Origin: Chelydra serpentina
Taxonomy: Eukaryota > Chordata > Testudines > Chelydridae
Reading direction: 5' to 3'
NCBI GenBank assembly: GCA_037349315.1
Contig: JBAIAC010000010.1
Location: 33,210,001 to 33,274,000 of the forward strand
Length of the DNA: 64,000 nt
Shown here: one piece after another, positions 22,810 to 33,251 of the stretch
Numbering within the stretch: the stretch's first letter is position 1
Layout: each line of letters starts with the position of its first letter
The notes under the pieces: model-generated
What the model was told of the DNA's origin: nothing
The model's database searches: none
The model's input: the letters and a program-made list of their open reading frames with translations, nothing else
Program-made: the position numbers and the translations under genes

Positions 22810-23893
22810 GGGTGACCAGATCACAACAGTAAAATATCGGGACACATTGGGGTGCTGTAGGCCCTGTCCACAGTCCACCCCTGCTCCTCCCAGGCTCCTC
22901 CCTCACTCTACCCCAGGTCCCGCCCTGTCCCTGCTCAGCCCCACCACCGCACCCCTCCTCACCCCCGGCCTGCCGCTGGCTTGCTGAGTTCCTCCTCTGT
23001 CCCCCACCCACCGCTCGCCTCCTCTCACCCCATCCCACCTGCCACTCACCTCCTCACTCCCCTGCCAGAAACCCCCATGCCCACCCTGAGAACCCCCGCT
23101 AGCTCGCCACTCGCCTCTTCACCCTTGCCCGGCCACTCGCCTCCTCACCTCCCGCTCCCTCCCCCCGCCCCCCGCTGCCTGCTACTGGCTTGCCGCTCAC
23201 CTCCTCAATCACTCCCCACCCGCCGCTCACCTGCCTGCCGCTTGCCTCCTCATTGCCCCCCGCCACTGGCTCACCCCTCGCCCGCCCACCTGCTGCTGTC
23301 CTCCTCGTCCCCCCTGCCCACCGTTGCCTCGCCGCTTGCCTCTTTGCCTGCTCACCACTGCCTGCTCACCGTTTCACCCTCGCCCGCCTGCCGGCCGCTG
23401 GCTCACCCCTTCGCCCTCCGCCACTCGCACCCCCATCAGCTGCTGGCTCACCGCTCGCCTCTTCACCCCCAATGCTCCCTGCCCACCGCTGGCTCACCCT
23501 CGCCCACCCGCCTACCGCTGGCCTGCTCACCCCCCTGCCTGCCAGCCCGCCACTCACTCGCCTCCTCACCCCACCCGCCGCCTGGCCACTCGCTCCTCAT
23601 GCCCCGTCCCCGCCCGCCACCTCGCCTCTTCACCCCGCCTCCCCCCGCCGGACAGCCAGCCAGCCAGCCAGCCAGCCCACTGGCTGGCCTGCTGCTGGCT
23701 CACCCCACCCCTTCGCTCGCCTCTGCCCTCTGCTTGCCTACTCACCCTCCGCCACTCGCCTGCTTACCCCTCCTGCTCACATCCTTACCTGATTATCGGG
23801 ACAATTGGCGTCCTGATCATACATCGGTCGGGACACAGGACAAAGGGCTAAATATCGGGACAGTCCCGATTTTATCGGGACATCTGGTCACCC
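22810..23893. mobile_element. TA-flanked transposon with C-rich minisatellite core
   Basis: The 1084-bp element has ends GGGTGACCAGATCAC and, inverted, GGGTGACCAGATGTCCCGAT, with TA at 22808-22809 and 23894-23895. Sub-terminal 'tatcgggaca' words match the short relative at 19019. Between about 22900 and 23790 it is a degenerate tandem repeat of 'cgctcgcctcctcacccc'-like units of about 20-25 bp, almost free of A on the + strand. Three long overlapping + frames rich in Pro, Leu, Ser, Ala and His (up to 317 codons) come from this composition and are not a gene. Confidence 0.8.
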
Positions 23894-23895
23894 TA

Positions 23896-24361
23896 GTTGG
23901 AAGCCAGGTAGGAGGGAGCTGGGAAACATTCTAGGTGAAAGCTGAACAATGAAGCAGAAAGAATCGGGATCGCTTTAAGATAATTCTATTTTCCTTTTTC
24001 TATATAGCTTCTTGTTCAATATTAGAAGAAAGCAACTCTTTCTGTGACCCTTTGCCATTGTCACATGACATGGTGTCCAGTGATGAATCATTCTGAACCA
24101 GCAAAAATAAATGAAAAAGAAAATGCAAACTTTGAATTCTGCCCTCCACAAGATATGCAGTTTGATAAGCTCACAGAATGGCCCAAACTAGAAAGAGAAC
24201 TTCACCAGATTCCAAACAGCTAGGAAGCTTAGCACAGATAGCAGTACAATATGGGTCAAGCCATTCATTTATGTAATGAGGAGAAAAACTGAAAATATTT
24301 GCAAATAATTTGCCTATCAAGTAATGCACAAAATAATTGCTACTATGCTATATATCCTCTC
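23896..24361. other. unassigned
   Basis: AT-rich sequence with no recognised gene or repeat up to the left LTR of the Gypsy relic. Confidence 0.4.
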
Positions 24362-24653
24362 TGTTATGCTCAGATGTGCCCCAGAACAGCAATCCCAAAG
24401 CACCACACAAACAAAGCAACACATGCAGGTGAGTTGTCAATCAAAATATGTAATAACGACAAACCGGCTAAGTCAGCAACAGACTCAGCAAAACATAATA
24501 GCAGTCTGAAAGGCAGAAATGTAGCAACTGATCCTGAATAGCTGCACACGCCCAATGCTACACACCCACCCACCTATGGGTACAGGAACTGGAATAGTGA
24601 GTTCAGCAGCAGAAACCAGGAAACAAACAGGAACAGGGAGCCGGAAGGCAACA
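24362..24653 (-). repeat. Gypsy 3' LTR
   Basis: On + it begins TGTTATGCTCAGATGTGCCC and ends near AGGCAACA. It aligns with 28330-28636 through 'cagatgtgccccagaacagc', 'atgtagcaac...ctga' and 'caggaactggaa'. Identity is modest with indels, suggesting an old insertion. Confidence 0.78.
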
Positions 24654-24659
24654 TGCACC

Positions 24660-25300
24660 CGTCAAAACAATTTCCTTCTACTCTTCCCAGAAGTTCAGTG
24701 GTACCTTGCGGGAGGCATTAAGTGACCCTGGGGCTGTAGGTTATACCTCTGATTCAGGAGGTGGACGCTGTGGCAGTGGTGCAACTTTCCCCATTGACCA
24801 CATGAGGTTCTCCCTCATGTGGTTCCATTGACCAAGAGGTTCTCCCTGTGGTAAATGCACTTGCCATGCGCCATACTTTGCAGCCCACAAGATCAAGTCA
24901 TGATTATCGGAAACTCTTCCAGACTCTCACCTAACACACACTGCTATCTAGGATAGAATTCATGAGTCTTGCAGGGATATACTTGTTGAAACTCACATAT
25001 TTCCTAGTCACATCAGTCGGCTTTGAGGATGGTGAAGAGGTGAAATGAACCTTTTCCATCAGCATAGACAACTTGGTCCTCATAGGTAAGCTGAAGAGCT
25101 GATGTAATGGAGTTTCTCCAATATTTTCATGAAGTGTACTCCAAATAATATTTAAAGCAGACTTAGTTCAATAGGGAAAGGCATATCTTGATGTTCGTTC
25201 AGTATGCAAGCCATACACTTATTCAGAGTCCCATGCGGTTTCTCCACTATCCCATTTCCCTGGGAATGGTACACACCAGACTTATAATTAAGACTATGTT
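24660..25300 (-). pseudogene. Gypsy integrase fragment
   Basis: On -, from about 25285 to 25200, a frame reads SGVYHSQGNGIVEKPHGTLN. This matches the integrase core block PYHPQxNGxVExxxxTLK that holds the catalytic glutamate. Stops follow within 30 codons. Upstream parts with the two catalytic aspartates were not found, partly because a foreign fragment lies at 25290-25345. Confidence 0.65.
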
Positions 25301-25389
25301 TATGTCACGGAGGTCATGGAAGTCACGGAATCCGGCCAACCCACTTGTACAGCACGTATCACCTTGCACAGTTCAGTTCAGCATCTTGA

Positions 25390-25920
25390 AGAGTGATCTC
25401 AGTGGGCTGCCCTGAGTCAATTTGTAAATCTTTCAGTAAAAAGCATAGGGGTGAACTCTGCCATTTCTGCATATATGTGCCAACCCAGAAGAATTTCTCA
25501 AAAGAGCATCTGCGTATACCAAATCAAAGTTATACAGTCTTGCTGAAACTGAATAATCCATTGTTGCAGCTTCACGTTCAGCAGGCCAATGGCCTTATGA
25601 TGGAGGCCAAGAATAGGCAAATGATCAGCTTTTGAGGTTAAATGTCTTCCCACTAAGTACTGTAAACTTTAGACTTTGAAGCATACAATAGCAAAAACCA
25701 TGAACTCTAGCTCAATTGGGGAATACTTTGCTTCTGTCTGGTGAGAGTACGAGACACAAATATAACCAGCTGTCCCTACTGGAGCAGAACTGTACCCAGA
25801 CCACAATTGCTTGCATCAGTTTGAATCACTACAGGCTCCCTGGGATTAAAATAAGAATGGGATTGGATCCAACAGAGGGCTTGACACAGGTTTTCAAAAG
25901 CCCGCTTTGCCTCGTTAGTC
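25390..25920 (-). pseudogene. Gypsy RNase H region relic
   Basis: On -, from about 25855, the frame reads FNPREPVVIQTDASNCGLGT and, after a stop, GQLVIFVSRTLTRQ. This is the Ty3/Gypsy RT-RNase H junction, in which the Asp of TDAS is a catalytic residue. Further on, a DHLPILGLHHKAIGLLN-like segment (about 25620-25575) matches the family's TDHKPL...KP block. Frames are broken by stops. Confidence 0.7.
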
Positions 25921-26129
25921 CAAACCAACTGTCACTGCCCCTGGATTAAAGCCCAGAGCAGTTTGGCATGGGTGCTAAAATGGGGCAAAGCACAGCAACC
26001 TATGTATTGATCAAGGCCAAGGAATGAACATAAATTGTTACAATCAGTAGATAATGATAGGAAAGCAACAGCTTGTAGCCATTCACATGTCAGCTTCACA
26101 TCATTGGCCAACAGCGAATGCCCTAAAAA

Positions 26130-26943
26130 CTAAAACATCTTTTGCAAAACTGCATTTGGACACATTCACCTTTATGCCAGCTTGTTGGAGTCGGGTTCGC
26201 ACCTGATCCAGAATAGCATTATGCTCAGGAAGGATTTTAGAAAAGATGAGGATGTAATTCAAATAGCAACATGCCCCCTGGATATTATCAAGGAGACCGT
26301 TCTTTGAAAAACCTCAGGAGCAGAAACTAAACCAAAAGGGAATCACTGATAGCAGTACGTCCCAAATTCATGTGATGGAAGTCAGTAACAGCTATGAACT
26401 TTCAGCCACAGGTATTTGCCAATAACCGGGTTGGTAATCTAACACAGAGAAAATCTGTGATCCATTCACCCAGCATGTCACCTCTTTGATGGCTGGCAAT
26501 CGAAACTGCTTATGTTTCACATATTTATTAAATGCCCTAAAATCTGTGCACCACCGAATGTCACCATTCTTCTTATATACAATCACCATGGGTGAGCTCC
26601 AATCCATAGGCCCTTCCACCTCCTGAATAGTACCATTATCTTTCATGCACTGCAATTCTGTTTGGATCTTGGCCGCAAAGGAAGGAGGCTCACTACATGC
26701 AGGCGGTGCAAAGTGCTTAGCATTTGACTCCAACTGCAGAGAGTACACATATGGTGTGGCCAAAACATTGTCAGCATTAAATAAATCATAGTGTCTCTTC
26801 ATGATGTGTTGGGTATCCCCGTCTATTCCAGCCAACATAACCACCCCAGAGGGGTCCTGTGTGAGTCCATGCTTGATATCAAGCTGTAAGCACGGATTGT
26901 TGGACAATAATGGAACTGCATTTGCAGCAGCACTTTTAACCAT
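26130..26943 (-). pseudogene. Gypsy reverse transcriptase relic
   Basis: The open part (26943-26392, 183 codons) contains DWSSPMVIVYKKNGDIRWCT and DFRAFNKYVKHKQFRLPAI, then FSVLDYQPGYWQIPV. These are RT motifs of Ty3/Gypsy (family forms WASPVVLVKKKDGSxRxCVDYRxLN and FSxLDLxxGYxQI). After a frame break, PFGLVSAPEVFQRTV and YLNYILIFSKILPEHNAILD follow. The active-site box should be Y-x-D-D; here it is YLNY (codons 26265-26254), so both aspartates are lost. No polymerase activity is possible. Confidence 0.82.
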
Positions 26944-27110
26944 GTAAAATCTGCAGGCAAGGCTATGCCTTTACAGAGCATGGAGCACACAGCTTCACCC
27001 TCTGCCTGCAACGCATACACATTCCATGCTTTTATAACCGCTGTAGTCAGGCAAATGTCCAGATTATGACCTAACCCAGAGAGGTTAACTTCAGTGCCTG
27101 AATCCACCGT
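26943..27110 (-). pseudogene. Gypsy protease relic
   Basis: A - frame starting near 27107 reads MDSGTEVNLSG. DSGT is the family's aspartic-protease active-site triad form (D-[ST]-G). It lies between the zinc knuckles and RT, as expected for a Gypsy protease. It is short and frame-broken downstream. Confidence 0.6.
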
Positions 27111-27199
27111 GCCCTTCAGTGGCGTACCACTAATTTCTACAGTAGAGGATACCAGCTCCAGTGCCTTGCCACATGAGAAGATGGTATTAAAGGCAACTC

Positions 27200-28234
27200 A
27201 GGGTCCCTGGTAAATGCAGTCTCATGTGGCCCCACAGATCCAGTATGAACGTCAGGCCTCTCCTCGTCGTGAACCAATATACCATGGCATACTAACTTAG
27301 AGTGTCCTTCCTTCCCACAAGCCAGCACTTAGCAGTTCTAGCCTGGCAGGCAGAGAAATTAGCCAAGTGGCAATAGAAACAGTGAGTAGCTGGCAACTTT
27401 TTCTGCTGTGGCTCTGGAGCAGGAGTAGGTAGTGTCGTTTGACTCTGGGTGACAGGAGCAGCTGACAGTTTAAGAGTAGACACAAACGTAGCAGCAATCT
27501 GATACGTAGAACCTCTTTCAGCCTGAGTCCTCTCAAATGCCTCACTCTTAGTAACTATGGGGTCCAAAGTTAATAGTCTATCATCTTTCACCAGCAACCA
27601 TTCTCACAGGTGATTACTGGCTCTGGCTATGCCCATAGGCGCCGACTCCATGAGTGCTCGGGGGCTCAAGCACCCATGGAAAAAAATAGCGGATCTTCAG
27701 CACCCACCAGCCACAGCTGTTCAGTCCACCGCAGATCAGCTGTTTGGCGGCTGGCAGGAGGCGCCTGGGGGAGGTTGCAGAGCAGTGGGTGGAGGACTTT
27801 GGGGTGGGGGCAGGGCGAGGCAGAGCGGGGACAGGGCCTCGGAGGAAGGGGTGGAGTGGGGGTGGGACCTCGGGGGCGGGGTTGAGCACCTATGGGGAAA
27901 AATAAAAGTCAGCGCCAATGGCTATGCCAATCACAAAAATATCCCCAAGCACGATTATCATAATGTCACCAAATTCACAGTCCTGGTCCAACCGCCACAA
28001 GCGACATGCAGATTTATGTATGGTTTCATTGGGCTGCTGACAAGCTTCAAAAAATGTTTTCCTCTTTAACGGAACAGACTCTCCAGTGACAAAATACTCA
28101 TTGAGGCACTGCACAGCCACCTCAAAGGAGAACTCGGACTTTGGGAGTCCATTATGAATATCCATGCCGTCATGGCCTAAGCAGCTCTGCAGCAAGGGTG
28201 ACTTCGGAGTTTCAGAGAATGGCATGATGGGCAC
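27200..28234 (-). pseudogene. Gypsy gag with two zinc knuckles, relic
   Basis: The N-terminal part (28234 to 27929) contains KTFFEACQQPNETIHKSACR and a CEFGD end like gag blocks of Gypsy elements (ARxQxPGESVxDFVxRLR...CEFG). It is interrupted by the hAT-type element at 27634-27920. The C-terminal part (27597 downward) has a Pro/Gln-rich linker, a first knuckle CFYCHLANFSACQARTAKC and, after a frameshift, a second, CGKEGHSKLVCHG (CX2-class and CX4HX4C pattern). The knuckles bind the element's RNA in live relatives. It is broken and inactive. Confidence 0.72.
27634..27920. mobile_element. hAT-type short transposon inside Gypsy gag
   Basis: The 287-bp insert has ends CATAGGCGCCGACT and, inverted, CATTGGCGCTGACT. 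Exact 8-bp flanks GCTATGCC lie at 27626-27633 and 27921-27928. The interior is G-rich on + from 27740. Removing it restores continuity of the gag relic, so it came later. Confidence 0.88.
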
Positions 28235-28329
28235 ATCATTCCAGAAATTCTCAATAAAGCAGCTTCACTCAACAGCCCAAGGATGTGCAAGCAGTATGGG
28301 TTGGAGAATTGAAGCATTCATAGCCATAA

Positions 28330-28636
28330 TGTTACACTCAGATGTGCCCCAGAACAGCAATCCCAAAACACACACAACCCCCCTCCCCCCCCCCCCCCAA
28401 AAAAAACCCCACTGAACACATGCAAGTAAGTTATCAATTAAAACATGTAGTAACCATGAACAGGTTAAATCCGCAACAGTCTGATCAAAACATAACAGTC
28501 TGACAGGCGGATATGTAGCAACAGACCCTGAGTAGCGGCACATACCCAACACTATGTGCGCCTCCCCCCGCCCAGTCACACAAAGAAACAGGAACCGGAA
28601 CACTACATTTCAGGAAGCAGGAGTAGGAAGATAACA
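28330..28636 (-). repeat. Gypsy 5' LTR
   Basis: On + it begins TGTTACACTCAGATGTGCCC and ends near GATAACA. It contains a poly-C/poly-A expansion at about 28380-28408 that is absent from the partner LTR. A (CA)n run follows at its right edge. Confidence 0.75.
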
Positions 28637-28639
28637 CAC

Positions 28640-29652
28640 ACACACACTCCTTATGCAATTCAGGGTACATGTAGACTGATTTAGTTCAATTCTAACAAAG
28701 GGGTGATATTTTAACCCAGGAGAGTTATTTCCATGTACGGGCAAGAAACTGTTTAGCTTGGGAAGTTTCCTGCTCGTTGTTCCAGTGAGGTTGTTTCCTT
28801 CCATCATGTGGCAATTATACCTCTCAACCAGCGGATACCCTGAGTAGCTTTCCTGCCAGTGTATGACTGAACACTGAAATGTGCCCACTGCTGTAGTGGC
28901 CATTGAAACGGCAGAACTGCAGTTGTGGTCTGCAGAGAGACCCTGTGGGTGACTCCAGATTCCCTGCATGGAGATGTTTGCAGGGAGAGCAGGGGAATGG
29001 CAGGAGCCACTATGCCATAGTTACACAGGTCTAATACCCACCTGTCCCAAGGATCATCATGGCCCCTATTTTAGCCTTCATCTGAGACCACAGACTTTGA
29101 AATCCTCAGATAGTTCCCCATATAGCCTCTATTTGTAGTGTGGGAAATGGGGGCAGAGAGTGTGTGAATTTCATCCCAATTGCATATTTAATGGTTCAAT
29201 TAGCCCGAAGAGCCCAGCACGGAGCAGGTAATGTGGAGGCTCTCTAAAAGTTTGCATAGAAAAGGGAAACAGATGTTGTTCAACTCAACCAAGATGGCCC
29301 AGTCAGAAGAAAGTCCAGCTGAGAAACGAGCAATTTGGGAGAGGGAAAAATAGAGAAGTCAGAGCAGAGGGGAGATGTTAATGGAAGGAGCTGACAGGAA
29401 GACACTTATTGGTTAAAGAGAGAAGGCAAATGAAACACAGAAGAGGTGAGCATTGTAGCAATGATTTAAAGACACACTGACTTGAAAGATCAGAAGGTGA
29501 AAGAAAAGAAATAGCAAAGAAAATAATTAAAGAAAAGTAATAAAACAGAATTGCTAGAGAATAAGAAAGATTTCAGTACTGATATCTTTCAACTAACTTT
29601 CTGATATCCTCATATATATGTTGCATGTATTTACGTATCTTAATACCACTCT
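28640..29652. other. unassigned
   Basis: No gene or bounded repeat is recognised. About 29250-29560 is purine-rich ('agaaggtgaaagaaaagaaa'). Confidence 0.4.
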
Positions 29653-29666
29653 CTTTTCTAAACAAG

Positions 29667-29790
29667 CGACAGAAGAAGTGGGTATTCACCCACGAAAGCT
29701 TATGCTCCCATACGTCTGTTAGTCTATAAGGTGCCACAGGACCCTTTGTCGCGTCTACAGATCCAGACTAACACAGCTACCCCTGTGATA
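29667..29790 (+). mobile_element. Penelope-like element 3' tail with 14-bp duplication
   Basis: A 124-bp piece runs from GACAGAAGAAGTGGGTATTC to 'ctacccctgtgata'. It is flanked by exact CTTTTCTAAACAAG at 29653-29666 and 29791-29804. Phrases 'gttagtctataaggtgccac' and 'cagactaacacagctacccc' mark the PLE tail family in turtles. It starts at the hammerhead-like core, so it is severely 5' truncated. Confidence 0.85.
29670..29697 (+). ncRNA. hammerhead-like core, degraded
   Basis: Order of parts: CAGAAGA (hammerhead core CUGANGA with U4 changed to A), one extra A, stem II GTGGGT/ACCCAC around loop ATTC (29678-29693), then GAAA (29694-29697). The 5' strand of stem I is missing because the insertion is truncated here. 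It is probably inactive. Confidence 0.6.
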
Positions 29791-30439
29791 CTTTTCTAAA
29801 CAAGAGTTTCTTAATTACTTTTCATACATAACACGTACTGTTTAATTTAGCCACAAAGCCACATACCAACAGTGAGGCTACAAACATGAGTAAGAAATGC
29901 AGGAGTGCTTCCTAGCCAGATCCAGATTGAGCAGGGGAAACTGTTTGTAGGAAATGACTTTAACCAATTTAACCCGGCCTTTGTTCTGTTTGTAGATAAC
30001 GTTTTGCTCATTGGGGTAGGGACTGCCTCTCGGTATGTGAATGTGCAGCATGTAGCACAATGGGGCCCTCGTTTCAGTGAAGACCCATAGACATTACTGT
30101 GTTCTAAACCACAGAGTAATGATAATCATGCTTTGTTCTTCTAAATTGATGAACGATGAATTTCAGCTCTAGGGTTGTTCACAAAGCATTAGCTGTGAGT
30201 AACGTGCCGAGGATTCATGATTCTTCTTCATTCTTTGAGAATGGGATCAGTCACTTACGTCACAGGCTGTTGTTTCTGCTTCTTGTTTGGATGCCTCCCA
30301 AACCCACAAAGAGCTTTCTAGATGACTACATAAACAGTTCTAGCACAAGTATTTGTGCAACTATATTCACAAGAATTTATATGGAAAATATCTATGACAT
30401 TTTCCCTTTTCACAGATAGTCTTGGAAAAGAGCTTTCAC

Positions 30440-30640
30440 TTGTATGAATAATAAGCTCTTATATAAAGTTTTTCGTCAGTGGATCTCAAAGAGCTTTAAA
30501 GGAGGTCAGTATCATTATCCCCATTTTACAAATGGGGAAACAGAAACAAAGAGGTGAAGTGACTTGCCCAAGGTCACACAGCAATTCAGTAGCAGAGCTG
30601 GGAATAGGTCTCCTGCCTCTCAGTCCAGCACTCTATCCAG
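30440..30640 (-). mobile_element. MIR-type SINE
   Basis: On + it reads 'tatccccattttacaaatgg', 'gaagtgacttgcccaaggtc' and 'acacagcaattcagtagcag'. This is the inverted MIR core region, well preserved. It is missing the tRNA-like head. Confidence 0.85.
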
Positions 30641-30957
30641 GTGGTGTGAATACTACTGTGGAAATATTCAAGCTCTTTAAGATCATAAATGTCTATGAAT
30701 ACGAGTTTGCTGTATGCATCTATCTCTAGTCCCAGAATCGGTATTTAAAGGGCCTAATCCAAAGACAGTCAAAGTCAGTTAAAACATTCCCTTTGACGTC
30801 AGAAACTTCACACCAGACCCACGATAACCAATTGAGGGGTACATTGTCAGCACCTATTGTATTTAAGCCTACATGCTTCCTTCTGAATAACAGTCTATAT
30901 GGGTGAACACTGTATTTTCTCAAACTAGTTCTCCATGGAGAAAAGAAAATGATTACT

Positions 30958-31162
30958 AAGAAAGAAAAACTTGTAGCACCTTAGAGACTAACAAATTTAT
31001 TTCAGCATAAGCTTTCGTGGGTTAGTACCCACTTCATCGGATACTAACCCACAAAAGCTTATGCTGAAATAAATTTGTTAGTCTCTAAGGTGCTACAAGT
31101 TTTTCTTTCTTATTTTCATTTTGCTGACACAGACTAACACGGCTACTACACTGAAACCTATC
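30958..31162. mobile_element. inverted PLE tail dimer with 12-bp duplication
   Basis: A 205-bp insertion is flanked by exact AAAATGATTACT at 30946-30957 and 31163-31174. Its left 70 bp (30958-31027) is the reverse complement of 31042-31111 with one mismatch, around a 14-bp spacer. Past the right arm it runs through 'gacacagactaacacggcta' to the end of a PLE tail. Thus two PLE 3' tails are joined head to head. The left (-) copy keeps a hammerhead-like core; the + copy starts inside stem II. One shared duplication implies a single insertion event. Confidence 0.88.
31013..31040 (-). ncRNA. hammerhead-like core at PLE dimer junction
   Basis: On - the order is CCGATGA (core CUGAUGA with one change), an extra A, stem II GTGGGT/ACCCAC around ACTA, and GAAA, followed by AGCTTATGC. 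The palindromic AAGCTT after GAAA is the stem III region. The 5' stem I strand is not present, so self-cleavage is doubtful. Confidence 0.6.
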
Positions 31163-31689
31163 AAAATGATTACTGTTTGCTTTGAACCTCTCATGTGAAT
31201 TTGCCCTTTAGTTAACCCAAGAAATATGCTGGCATCTGGTTGGGATCTGAAGATTATTTGCATTCCAACGGGATACGCTGGGAAAGTCCAGGACTCTCAG
31301 CACTCAGAGTACAACAGAACTGAAAATAAACACGTTAAGTGCTGTAACCTGGGCTGGGGCTCTTTTCCGAAATGTCTGAAGCTGTTGTCCAGTTGCAAAT
31401 CAACTCTCTGACAATTTGACTGGATCAAGTAGATGTGCCTTTCCCCCTTCAGCCCTAATAAAAAGGCATGCGGGTGCTGGCCAAGCGTGTTTGACTGTTT
31501 GTAAGATGGTAGCAGCCTGTTGGGTGAAACCTTAGGTTTCTTGTTTTATCAGTCATGTACAGAATATTATTAGTGTTGTTATTTTACTGTCTACAACTTA
31601 GATCATCTAAATGGAAAAAAAATCAAAGTGAGACAGAAAATGTTCTATTACCCCCCACAAGACTTTTAGTAGAGCTGTGTGACTTGGGC

Positions 31690-31883
31690 AATAATAATAA
31701 TTTATCTAGCAGACCTCAAAGGTGCTTTGCAGACAGGCCAGATTCAGTCCTGGGGAAAGCAAGAGGAGCTTGATTGACTTCATTTCACCTTCCTATACCA
31801 GGACTTTCTGCAGGCGTTTGTAAAGCACTGTGAGATCTATGGATGAAAAGTGCTATAGAAGAGCTATGTATTCTTATTCTTAT
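31690..31883 (+). mobile_element. MIR-type SINE 3' end
   Basis: The tail 'tttgtaaagcactgtgagat' and 'gatgaaaagtgctatagaag' followed by 'ttcttattcttattatg' is the 3' end of the MIR-type family as it occurs in turtles. Upstream, 31700-31800 includes 'cctcaaaggtgctttgcaga', diverged related sequence. Confidence 0.6.
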
Positions 31884-32588
31884 TATGCTTGCTAGAGCAG
31901 AGGTGTGCTGTGAAAGCAGGCTCAGGACCAGCACTTGCTATATATGTGAAAAGGTGCAGCATGTATTCCTTCCGCATTGGCCTCCAACTGCTAGCTGGTG
32001 CACAGGTGGGGGTGGGGCCCTGGTCACATCCTCTTTGGGGCACTGAACATTGCTGGCAGTGATAGCTGGCTCTCGCATTTGGGTGCAGAGGAGCACAAAC
32101 AGTGACACTGTGGTTGTCTTGTACATGGGTGCACTTGGGGAGGAGGAGGAGCTTCTTGCAGCCTCTCCTTCCACAGCGTATCCATGCTGGGGCAGCACTA
32201 AATGCTGCCAGCAACGAGACAGAATCCTGAACAGTGGGTTCCTAATGCAACAGTATGGAAGTGCTTGCAGACCCTTTCAGGCAGCGTACTGTTTCCTGTG
32301 GGAAATTGTTTGGAAGCAACACCGCCGGGGGAACTGTCTGAGACATCATGAAGCTGAAGAAACCATGTTGCAAGCAGCCACCATAAAGTTGGCTAATTAA
32401 CCTTGCGTCAGAGTGATAACGTGTATAGTGTCTGCTGCAGACACAATGAAGCATAAAACACCTAAGTTATGCAATCATGGGCATGAATCACGTGAATAAT
32501 GCTGAGTAATGCAGTGACAACTGGCTGCATCATTACACGGCTTACGTTAGCGTGTGGTGCAGGCATAGAACGCAGGATATAGGACTGC
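31884..32588. other. unassigned GC-richer stretch
   Basis: No gene is recognised. Overlapping frames of up to 116 codons on both strands (31864-32214 and 32050-32400) have no motif that I know and are not supported as genes. Confidence 0.4.
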
Positions 32589-32589
32589 C

Positions 32590-32889
32590 GGGTATGTCTA
32601 CACTGCAGCTGTAGATGGGATTCCCAGCCCATGTAAGCAGACTCCCAGTAGCTCAGCTTGAGTTAGAGCATTAAAATACCAGTGTAGATATTGTTGCATC
32701 GGCAGCGGGCAGTCACCTGAGCTTCGACCCGGGGGCTGGGCGGTCTTGGACTTGGGCAGCTGACCCAAGCTACTACCCATGCCACAGCATCCACTCTCCT
32801 AGTTTTTGTGTTCTAGCTCAATCTGAAGTAGTGCAAGTCTGTCTACCCGGGCTGGGAATCACACCTCCCAGCTGCAGTATAGACCTGCT
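32590..32889. mobile_element. TIR element with TCTACACTGCAGCT ends
   Basis: The left end GGGTATGTCTACACTGCAGC and the right end, reversed, GCAGGTCTATACTGCAGCTG form an imperfect inverted repeat about 300 bp apart. The interior has GC-rich inverted words ('gacccgggggctggg'). This is the style of short non-autonomous DNA transposons in turtles. The duplication is unclear. Confidence 0.65.
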
Positions 32890-33099
32890 GGGTCATCAAG
32901 CCCAGTCCCCTGCTTTCTCAGAGAACCCTGTCATATAATTCCATTCACAAACGCCTCGATTTCCCTCTTACCGCTCTTCAGGTTGTTTGCCCCCACTGCT
33001 TCTGTTGAAAAGCTGGAGCAGAATGCCATACTCGCATAACAGCTGTGCAGGGGCTTGCTGCTATATTCAATCCAAATGCAGGAATGGCAGGAATCATAT

Positions 33100-33251
33100 C
33101 AGTGCTTAATTTGTAATGCAAGAGATGCGGGGGGGTCAAGCAATTTTTTTTACATTCATAACTGATGCCCAGAGGTGCCGTGGCTATGGACTGCCAAGTC
33201 TGGAGGTGCTGGGGCTCAGCCCTGGCAAGCCCTGGCACAAATTAAACACTG
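33100..33251. mobile_element. hAT-like short element (CAGTGCTTAATTTG ends), copy 1
   Basis: It begins CAGTGCTTAATTTGTAATGC and ends ACAAATTAAACACTG. The same element lies in the opposite direction at 38454-38619. CAG...CTG ends fit hAT, but the 8-bp flanks do not match. Confidence 0.65.

Larger units (their letters stand above)
24362..28636 (-). mobile_element. Ty3/Gypsy LTR retrotransposon relic
   Basis: Two diverged LTRs bound a 4.3-kb element read on -. The order on - is 5' LTR (28636-28330), gag, nucleocapsid zinc knuckles, protease, reverse transcriptase, RNase H, integrase, 3' LTR (24653-24362). That protein order is the Ty3/Gypsy order. Every domain has stops or frameshifts. The catalytic aspartates of the RT are replaced, so it is long dead. 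A hAT-type element (27634-27920) lies inside gag and a fragment related to the 19148 element lies near 25290-25345. No target-site duplication is obvious, because a CA-repeat has altered the right edge. Confidence 0.82.

Noticed and set aside
22981..23934. Long + frame (317 codons) rich in Pro, Leu, Ser, Ala and His
   Set aside because: It is a translation of the C-rich minisatellite inside the TA-flanked transposon. Three overlapping + frames look equally open, and there is no domain or sensible start.
28380..28408. Poly-C/poly-A run as a regulatory tract
   Set aside because: It is an expansion inside one Gypsy LTR and is absent from the partner LTR, so it is best read as a simple-repeat change.
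31864..32400. Overlapping 86-116-codon frames on both strands as a host exon
   Set aside because: No known motif, no supporting splice sites, and both strands are open in a GC-richer stretch.
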